From Rathayibacter tritici (GTDB lineage: Bacteria; Actinomycetota; Actinomycetes; Actinomycetales; Microbacteriaceae), in assembly GCF_002932875.1 (NCBI RefSeq), contig NZ_PSWS01000066.1, forward strand, positions 1 to 61,391: 61,391 bases of DNA, written 5' to 3'. Shown here piece by piece: positions 55,637 to 61,391 of the stretch. A program made the position numbers and the translations under genes. The stretch's first letter is position 1. Each line of letters starts with the position of its first letter. The notes under the pieces were generated by a model that was not told where the DNA came from, did not search any database, and saw only the letters and a program-made list of their open reading frames with translations.

Positions 55637-56610
55637 CAGCTCGGCGGGTAGAGGAACAGCGCGACCTGCGAGGCCGGGATGGTGCGCTTGTGGTACGCGT
55701 GGTCGTTACCCCAGTTGTACTCCTCGAGGGAGACCGTGCCGTCGGAGTTGACCGCCTGCACATACGCGACGTGGTTGCCCGTGAACCAGGCGACCGCTCC
55801 CGGGACCGGTGTGCTGCTGGTCACCCAGCCGTGGGAGGCCCACTGGCCAGCCCACGCATACGCGCTGCCGCCGCCCGGCGTCATGTTGCCCCAGGTCCAT
55901 GTGAAGGGTGCGCCCGTCGAGCCTTGGTCGCGGTTGATCCGCCAGGCGACGAAGTCGACGCACTCGCGGTAGTAGTACCGCAGCGGCGAGAGGCCGCCGC
56001 CCTGGTTGTCGGTGAGCTGGTCGCGCCAGGGGTAGTCGTCGCCCTCCTCGCGCGGGGTCACCGAGGTGCTGGAGCCGCCACTACCCGCCGAGGTGCTGGA
56101 GCTTCCCCCGGTGGTGGTCGCCGTGCCGGCCGCAGCCTGCGCCTCCTGAGCAATGCGGGCGGTCTCAGCGTCGCGCGCGGCCTGCTCCGCCGCGGCAAGC
56201 GCACGCGCCTGAGCGGCGGCCTCGTCGAGCTGGGCCTGAGTCGGCGCGGTGAAGGAGTCGCGGATCACCTGCTCCTGCAGCGCGGTCGGCGCGACAGTGA
56301 GCTTCTGGTTGCCGAGCGCCTGCACTCGGGCGGCCGCTTCGACGGCGGCCTGCGAATCGGCCGCGGGGGTGAACGAGTAGGCGGGGAGCGCCGAGACGGC
56401 GACCAGTCCGGCGATCGCGGCGAGGGCGACGGTGCTGACCGTGCTGCGGAAGACGCGGCCGCGGCGGCGCCGGACGGGACGCACCGGGGTGAGCACCGGG
56501 GTGGCGACCCGTGGAGCGGGGAGCGCGTGCGGCGCCTGCCGCAGGCTCCGGCGGGTCGGCTGAGAGCCGACTGCCTCGTTGAAGCCGTCGACTCCGTGTT
56601 CGTCCCTCAC
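55636..56610 (-). CDS. CHAP-domain exported protein
   Basis: 324 residues. A basic cytoplasmic N-terminus, one membrane segment or uncleaved signal (STVSTVALAAIAGLVAVSAL), an Ala/Glu-rich helix (ARALAAAEQAARDAETARIA), a Ser/Thr/Gly linker and a C-terminal CHAP domain with catalytic Cys in YYYRECVDFVAWRIN and His in GNHVAYVQAV. It is probably a peptidoglycan amidase or endopeptidase acting at the wall. The GTG at 56610 has GAGGGG upstream; the open frame further up is antisense to the VOC gene. Confidence 0.9.
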   Translation of the reverse strand: MRDEHGVDGFNEAVGSQPTRRSLRQAPHALPAPRVATPVLTPVRPVRRRRGRVFRSTVSTVALAAIAGLVAVSALPAYSFTPAADSQAAVEAAARVQALGNQKLTVAPTALQEQVIRDSFTAPTQAQLDEAAAQARALAAAEQAARDAETARIAQEAQAAAGTATTTGGSSSTSAGSGGSSTSVTPREEGDDYPWRDQLTDNQGGGLSPLRYYYRECVDFVAWRINRDQGSTGAPFTWTWGNMTPGGGSAYAWAGQWASHGWVTSSTPVPGAVAWFTGNHVAYVQAVNSDGTVSLEEYNWGNDHAYHKRTIPASQVALFLYPPS

Positions 56611-56772
56611 AGCAGTACCCCTCGCATCGCGACCGAGCCTAACGTGCGGGCCGCTTCGACACACCAGATGGCACGGTGCGTCGGGAGGTGTGGTGCGCTG
56701 CCGAGCGCTCGATCGGAGTAGCGTCCGGGGCGGAGCGGATGCGACGGCGCGGCCGCGGAACGGAGGACGGCG

Positions 56773-57153
56773 ATGATCCGGAGCGAGCGAGCGTTCAGCG
56801 GCTTCAGCGTGGACGATGTGGCGGCTGCCCGGGCCTTCTACGGCGGAGTGCTCGGACTCGAGGTCGAGGTGAACGCCGTGGGGGTCCTCCAGATCGAGCT
56901 GCCGGGTGGCGGGCGGGCGATCGCGTATCCGAAGCCGGATCACGAGCCGGCGTCGTTCACGATCCTGAACTTCTCGGTCGAGGACGTCGACGCCGCGGTA
57001 GCCGAGTTGAACGCGGCGGGCGTCATCACGGCGATCTACGACGATCCAGCCCTGCCGACCGACGCGACGGGGGTCATGCGCGGCCACGGGCCGACCATCT
57101 GCTGGTTCCGCGATCCGGCCGGCAACGTGCTGAGCGTGATCGAGGGCGGGTGA
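56773..57153 (+). CDS. VOC family protein (glyoxalase/bleomycin-resistance fold)
   Basis: 126 residues with two beta-alpha-beta-beta-beta modules: FSVDDVAAARAFYGGVLGLE, and FSVEDVDAAVAELNAAGV with the ending CWFRDPAGNVLSVIE. Metal-binding residues of true glyoxalases are not all evident. The role may be binding or isomerising a small molecule. TAGCGT at 56719 may be its -10 box. It converges with the ABC exporter gene. Confidence 0.9.
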   Translation: MIRSERAFSGFSVDDVAAARAFYGGVLGLEVEVNAVGVLQIELPGGGRAIAYPKPDHEPASFTILNFSVEDVDAAVAELNAAGVITAIYDDPALPTDATGVMRGHGPTICWFRDPAGNVLSVIEGG

Positions 57154-57161
57154 CGGCCCCG

Positions 57162-59084
57162 TCATGCCCGCACGGCGCGAGCGGGGTCGATCGACGCGGC
57201 CCGCAGCGCTGGAGCCACCGACGCGAGCGTCCCGGTGACCAGACCCGCGACGATCCCGAGCAGTGGTGCGGAGGAGGAGAGCACCGGCTCCCAGCCGTGA
57301 CCGGCGCTGACGAGCAGCACCGTCAGAAGACCGCTCGCCGCCCCTGCCGCTCCCCCCGCGCCTCCGATGAGCGCCCCCTCGAGGAGGAAGAGCACAGCAG
57401 TCGCCGCCCTACTCGCGCCCACGGCGCGGCGGAGTCCGATCTCGGCGACCCTGGACTGGACCGAGACGACCAGGATCGCAGCGGCGCTCACTGCCGCCAG
57501 CCCGAGCAGAACGAGCGAGATCGTTGCGACCAGGGCGCTCAGATCGGTGGCCACCCCTCGACGAAGGTTTCGCAGGTCGGCGACCGTCTCCACGGTCACC
57601 GATCCGGGGGCTCCTGGAGCGACGGTGACAGGGACCGCTTCCGCGACCGCGGCCGGCAGGCCCGGCTCAGTGCGGACGATCAGTGAGTAGTCGGCCCCCG
57701 GCACATCATCGGTGACCGCCGCGGAGACGAAGACCGCGGAGTCGAGACCCGCGCGGCCGGAATCCTCGATCAGTCCGACGACGGCGACGGGTCGGCCGCC
57801 GACCCAGACCTCGACGCCCGGAGCTGCTGCCCCGACGCCGAGGACGTCGGCGGCGTGCGCGCCGAGCACAGCGAAGCGACCTGGCACAGCCGGATCGAAG
57901 AGCGAGCGCGCCGTCGACGGCCGGGTGCGCACGTCGTCGAGCACGAGACGAGCGGAGTCACCACCGACGACCTGAACGGGCGCACTCTGATGAGCCGAAA
58001 CGGAGCCGGGACGGAACCTGGCCAGATCCGCGTCCGCTGCGGAGACGGAGACGCAACGCGCGACCCCGACCACCCCGGGCAGAGCGTCGATCCGCTCGAC
58101 GGCGGTCCGCTCAGCGCTCACCCGGTCGGCCGTGCTGTGTTCCTCCGGGAGCGACACCGTGACCTCATCGAGTGCGGCCCGAACCAGGCGCTGCGAGATC
58201 TGCTGCGACGCGGTCTCGGCGAGGCCCGTTGCGGCGACCAGTCCCCCGGTCCCGACGAGGAAGGCGAGGAGGAGGAGTGCGGTCCGACCCGGGCGCAGCG
58301 TGATAGCGGAGAGCGCGTCCCCGATGATCCCCAGGAGTGCTCGCCCCCGGTGCCGAGCCGCGCCCCGCTCCGCTCGGGGCGGAGGAGCGAGGCGGGAGCA
58401 GTGACCTCCGGTATCGGCGACGACGGTCCCGTCGGCGACCTCGATCCTCCGAGTCGCGGCACGTGCCACTCGTTCATCGTGGGTGACCACCACCACTGTC
58501 CTGCCCTGGCTGTGCAGCTCCTGCAGGAGCCGAATCACCTCGAGGCCGTTCGCCGAGTCGAGGTTGCCGGTCGGCTCGTCCGCGAGGATCACCTCCGGGT
58601 CGGTGCTGACTGCGCGGGCGATCGCGAGCCGCTGGCGCTCGCCGCCGGAGAGCGACCTTCCGGCAGCCCTGCACCGATGCAGCAGGCCAAGGCGTGCGAG
58701 CGCCGTCGTCACGCGCTCGCTCTGCTCCTGAGCGCTCCGGCCACCGATGCGCAGCGGGACCGCGACGTTGCGCTCGACCGAATCATCGGGCAGCACGTGG
58801 GAGGCCTGAAAGACGAAGCCGAACACTCGGGACCGCAACTCGTCACGGCGGTGCTCCCGCAGTGCGCTCACCTCAGTGCCGTTGATGCGGTAACTGCCCG
58901 AGGTCGGCTGATCGAGCAGGCCGAGGACGTTGAGGAGAGTCGACTTCCCCGACCCTGAGGGACCGATCACCGCCACGAACTCTCCGCGTTCGATCACCAG
59001 ATCGACCGCGGACAGCGCGGTCGTTGCGGAGTGACCGTTCCCGTATCGGCGTCCCCCACCCCGCAGTTCGAGCAGCGCGGTCAC
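57162..59084 (-). CDS. MacB-like ABC transporter (ATPase-permease fusion)
   Basis: 640 residues. The N-terminal ATPase has Walker A GPSGSGKSTLLNVLGLLD, signature SLSGGERQRLAIARAVS and Walker [15 protein letters not shown] FtsX-like permease follows: TM1 near 265, a large extracytoplasmic domain, then three C-terminal segments with SRVAEIGLRRAVGASRAATA. This is the MacB/LolCDE type VII ABC layout in one chain. The GTG start overlaps the stop of the adaptor gene by 4 nt. It probably exports a peptide or lipoprotein, or drives a mechanotransmission process. Confidence 0.92.
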   Translation of the reverse strand: MTALLELRGGGRRYGNGHSATTALSAVDLVIERGEFVAVIGPSGSGKSTLLNVLGLLDQPTSGSYRINGTEVSALREHRRDELRSRVFGFVFQASHVLPDDSVERNVAVPLRIGGRSAQEQSERVTTALARLGLLHRCRAAGRSLSGGERQRLAIARAVSTDPEVILADEPTGNLDSANGLEVIRLLQELHSQGRTVVVVTHDERVARAATRRIEVADGTVVADTGGHCSRLAPPPRAERGAARHRGRALLGIIGDALSAITLRPGRTALLLLAFLVGTGGLVAATGLAETASQQISQRLVRAALDEVTVSLPEEHSTADRVSAERTAVERIDALPGVVGVARCVSVSAADADLARFRPGSVSAHQSAPVQVVGGDSARLVLDDVRTRPSTARSLFDPAVPGRFAVLGAHAADVLGVGAAAPGVEVWVGGRPVAVVGLIEDSGRAGLDSAVFVSAAVTDDVPGADYSLIVRTEPGLPAAVAEAVPVTVAPGAPGSVTVETVADLRNLRRGVATDLSALVATISLVLLGLAAVSAAAILVVSVQSRVAEIGLRRAVGASRAATAVLFLLEGALIGGAGGAAGAASGLLTVLLVSAGHGWEPVLSSSAPLLGIVAGLVTGTLASVAPALRAASIDPARAVRA

Positions 59085-60286
59085 CTCGGCACCCGGACAA
59101 GTGCGCCCACGGGGAGCGCGTCGGTCGGGTCGAAGGAGGCCCAGCCGTCCGCCTGCTCGCGCACGCCGATCTCGATTCGGGGCGGCAGTGTCGCCTCCGG
59201 ATCGCCCGTCGGTTGGACGAAGGTCTTCCCGTCTTCCTGGAGCACCGCAACGAGGGGAACGGCCGGAACCGGCTCGCCCGTCCGACCGGTCGCGACACTC
59301 ACGGGACGACCGATCGCGAAACCCTGCTCCGGCCTCTGCGCGAAGGTCACCTGCACGTCATAACCGGCGCCGGAGGAGGAGTCGGTGGAGAAGGCTCCGA
59401 TCGAGGACACGGTTCCGGTGGCGGATGCTCCCGCCTCGCCCGTCAGTGTCACGTCCGTGCCGACAGTGAAGTCGTCCACGCTGATAACGCTCGCCCGCGC
59501 GCGGACAGCGTCAGGAGCCGTTCGGAGCTCGGCCAGGGTCGGCCCGCTTCCCCCGCTGGGCTGACCGGGAGCCGCGGACGCGGCGGCCGTTGTCGAGGAG
59601 CCTGCGCCGGAGGCGCCCTCCGACAGGACGGTACCCACGGCGGCGACCGAGGCGACGACGGCACTCGGGCCGGGAAGAATGACGAGCTCACCGAGGTCGA
59701 CGCTCGTTCCGGGCCCGATGCCGCCCGGTGGCTCCGCGTCCGCCCGGTCGTAAAGGTCGCGGATCGCCCCCTGCGTCTGCTCGTCGACGACACCGCTGTC
59801 TACGACGTCCAGGCCGGCCTCCGCGAGCGCCTCCTGGAAACGCGTGACGTCCTCTCCCCTTTCGCCCGCCGTGAGCGCGCGATAGGGAGGGACGTCCATC
59901 GACAGCACGAAGACGGGTCGGTCCGAGACCTCGGCGAGGAGCATCCCGGCGCCGACCTCCTGCCCGACCTCGACGTGGACTGCGGTCACCACGGCCCGGG
60001 CCGCCGACCGCGGCCGGACGGCTTCGACGGGAAGAGTCGTACCGGCGACCACTTCTCCCTGAAGGCGAGCGGATTCGGCGACCACGCGGGACTCGACCGC
60101 GACATCGACGGGCACCGCGGTGGTGGACGCGTCGACAGCCACCGATTCAGGAGTCCGAAGTGACCGGCCCCACCAGAAGGCGCTGCCGGCGACGAGGAGC
60201 ACGACGGCGACGAAGACCCCGATCAGAGCGGGACGCGCGACCCATCCTGGCCGGGCGACGGCATCGCCGTCCGGCTCAGCCGCCAT
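59081..60286 (-). CDS. MacA-like adaptor with peptidoglycan-binding domain
   Basis: 401 residues. N-terminal membrane anchor ALIGVFVAVVLLVAGSAFWW; a PG_binding_1-like domain around 140-190 (LTAGERGEDVTRFQEALAEA, then DEQTQGAIRDLYDR); then beta-barrel parts as in HlyD/MFP adaptors (GFAIGRPVSVATGRTGEPVP). It bridges the ABC transporter to the wall. I chose the ATG at 60286, inside the last codons of the lipoprotein gene; a TTG at 60295, closer to AAGGTGA, is an alternative. Confidence 0.85.
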   Translation of the reverse strand: MAAEPDGDAVARPGWVARPALIGVFVAVVLLVAGSAFWWGRSLRTPESVAVDASTTAVPVDVAVESRVVAESARLQGEVVAGTTLPVEAVRPRSAARAVVTAVHVEVGQEVGAGMLLAEVSDRPVFVLSMDVPPYRALTAGERGEDVTRFQEALAEAGLDVVDSGVVDEQTQGAIRDLYDRADAEPPGGIGPGTSVDLGELVILPGPSAVVASVAAVGTVLSEGASGAGSSTTAAASAAPGQPSGGSGPTLAELRTAPDAVRARASVISVDDFTVGTDVTLTGEAGASATGTVSSIGAFSTDSSSGAGYDVQVTFAQRPEQGFAIGRPVSVATGRTGEPVPAVPLVAVLQEDGKTFVQPTGDPEATLPPRIEIGVREQADGWASFDPTDALPVGALVRVPR

Positions 60287-61208
60287 GCTCTGCAATCACC
60301 TTCTTCGCTCGCTCGAGCACCTCCGCCTGCTTCTGCTTCACCACAGCCAACTCCGCCTCGTGGGCCGCGATGTACCCCGCCTGATACTGAGCCTGGATGT
60401 CATAGAGAGTCTGCTCGACCTTCACCTCCTGGTGACACGTCGCCTCCGCAACGGCCGTCCTCACCTCGCCCTCGGCGTCCTCCGGCTTGTTCGTGACCTC
60501 GAACGATGACGCATCGTCACTCATCGACAAGCCGCTTCTCGCAAAGCACTCAGCAAGCGCCGCCCGAACCTTCGGGAACTCCTCGCTCTCGAACGCCGCG
60601 TCCCCACCTCCGTACCGACCCTCATCAACGACCACCATCAACGCCTCAGTGGGGTTATCACTGTGGCCCGCGTCTTCTGTGAGATTCGGGAGCCGTTCGA
60701 CGGACTGGCCGCACCGGCTCTCGGCAGCCATCTGCTCCGCCGACGGCGTCCCATCAGCAGCGACCGCGGCCATGACACTTTTCTCGTAAGCGGACTCGGG
60801 TACGTCGTAGCCGTACACCGCCGCCCGAGACACACTCCAACTGCCGTACCGGCGGTTGAACGGCTCATCCCAACCCCCCTGCCAATCCACATGTGCAGGC
60901 GAATAATCACGACCGGACTGCCGCAGGCAGTCGAGAATGAGCAGATCATTAGCATGGGTGACCGCGAGCATCTCGTCGGTCGTGGGCAGGAACTCGTCGA
61001 GAGGAAGACGAACCGACTCGAACTCCTCATGAAGAACGGCATGGACCGAGCCATCCGGGGCAACGTGCTCATAGACCTGGTCTGGTGTCGACTCCTGGGC
61101 AGGCGACCCACTGATGTCGACGGCTTCCTGAGAACAACCGGCGAGCACGACGACGATCCCGGCGAGGATGACGACTCCGAAGGATAGAGGGACACCACGG
61201 CGCGTCAC
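60276..61208 (-). CDS. Lipoprotein, first gene of the MacAB-like operon
   Basis: 310 residues. Signal peptide and lipobox VVVLAGC (Cys25). The mature part has LLILDCLRQSGRDYSPAHVD, RCGQSVERL, LAECFARSGLSMSDD and a helical Gln/Lys/Glu-rich C-terminus (VVKQKQAEVLERAKKVIAEH). Six or so spaced cysteines suggest disulphides. GTG start with GGAGGATCTC upstream. It overlaps the adaptor, so the three form one translational unit. Slightly lower GC than the core. Function is unknown; it may be the substrate or sensor of the exporter. Confidence 0.8.
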   Translation of the reverse strand: MTRRGVPLSFGVVILAGIVVVLAGCSQEAVDISGSPAQESTPDQVYEHVAPDGSVHAVLHEEFESVRLPLDEFLPTTDEMLAVTHANDLLILDCLRQSGRDYSPAHVDWQGGWDEPFNRRYGSWSVSRAAVYGYDVPESAYEKSVMAAVAADGTPSAEQMAAESRCGQSVERLPNLTEDAGHSDNPTEALMVVVDEGRYGGGDAAFESEEFPKVRAALAECFARSGLSMSDDASSFEVTNKPEDAEGEVRTAVAEATCHQEVKVEQTLYDIQAQYQAGYIAAHEAELAVVKQKQAEVLERAKKVIAEHGG

Positions 61209-61292
61209 GAGATCCTCCAGCTGCTGATCTGGTCGTTCAGAGTGTGCGGATCACCGTCGCAGTGTCGATTGGGGAGGAAGTGCTCGGACGAC

Positions 61293-61391
61293 TGAGCTGC
61301 CCAACGTTTCCTGGACCAGTTGAATAGTTGTCTACGCGGCGAGGTTCTCGGTGATCCATGCCTGCTCGGCTTCGTTCGGGGTCCGATAGTC
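61293..61391 (-). mobile_element. End of an insertion sequence, probably IS3 family (partial)
   Basis: The sequence from about 61293 (TGAGCTGCCCAACG) has the TG start usual for IS3-type ends, and a transposase-like C-terminus begins at 61332. The window ends inside the element, so the other end, target duplication and exact family cannot be checked. Confidence 0.5.
61332..61391 (-). CDS. Transposase C-terminus (partial, runs off the window)
   Basis: The last 19 codons read DYRTPNEAEQAWITENLAA then TAG. The motif YRTPNEAE resembles the end of IS3-family OrfB transposases, where the catalytic DDE residues lie further upstream, outside this window. It would cut and join IS ends. Confidence 0.5.
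   Translation of the reverse strand, partial: DYRTPNEAEQAWITENLAA

Noticed and set aside
61209-61292. Gene in the gap between the lipoprotein and the IS end
   Set aside because: About 80 nt with no start plus ribosome binding site; it holds only the GGAGGATCTC site of the lipoprotein and possible promoter sequence.

Overview
The window is 61.4 kb of very GC-rich chromosomal DNA from an actinobacterium. The prfB-ftsE-ftsX-smpB-ssrA order, the murI-rph-rdgB/pncB/DUF3039 neighbourhood, the tmRNA tag ending in KRTDFALAA, the large share of GTG starts and the many start codons that sit 6-9 nt behind a TAnnnT box all point to the family Microbacteriaceae. A Rathayibacter-like plant- or soil-associated genus is plausible, but I cannot fix the genus. 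I see no rRNA, no CRISPR array and no replication origin.

Layout. 0-16 kb is core metabolism: the isoleucine/valine genes ilvD-ilvB-ilvN-ilvC, trehalose synthesis otsA-otsB, an anion permease, zwf, a GH15 glucoamylase/trehalase-like enzyme, a MerR regulator coupled to an aldo/keto reductase, and an MscS channel. 16.3-22.3 kb is accessory: three related lipoprotein genes, two of them broken, then a run of small unknown genes with good ribosome binding sites, an Abi-alpha/DUF4393-like gene of visibly lower GC, and tRNA-Lys. 22.4-36.2 kb is conserved housekeeping: hisN, tmRNA and smpB (separated by an MFS exporter with its own operator), ftsEX, prfB, a decayed MFS gene beside tRNA-Leu, a DedA protein, rdgB-rph-murI, pncB and a DUF3039 gene. 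36.2-39.3 kb holds a small hydrolase and a two-gene ABC exporter. 39.4-51.8 kb looks like a cell-surface polymer locus: a LicC-like nucleotidyltransferase, a TagG/TagH-type exporter, a glycerophosphotransferase-like enzyme, two GT2 glycosyltransferases and a CDP-alcohol phosphotransferase, with an amylosucrase and other genes between them. 51.9-61.4 kb has an HtrA protease, an aminotransferase/omega-amidase-like pair, a CHAP-domain exported protein, a VOC protein and a MacAB-like exporter with a lipoprotein. The window closes inside the end of an insertion sequence.

Most notable points. (1) The first 168 bases are an almost perfect palindrome that carries an inverted copy of the ilvC 3' end at the sequence edge, which may be an assembly artefact. 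(2) About 15 genes carry a TAnnnT/NACACT box exactly 6-9 nt before the start codon, so they look leaderless. (3) A family of long palindromes shares the core GCGAGATGCCAC. (4) An EcsC-like/alpha-beta-hydrolase fusion has lost both its catalytic Ser and its catalytic His. (5) A lipoprotein family is decaying in place. (6) A MerR operator has the classic 19-bp spacer and abuts a leaderless start.
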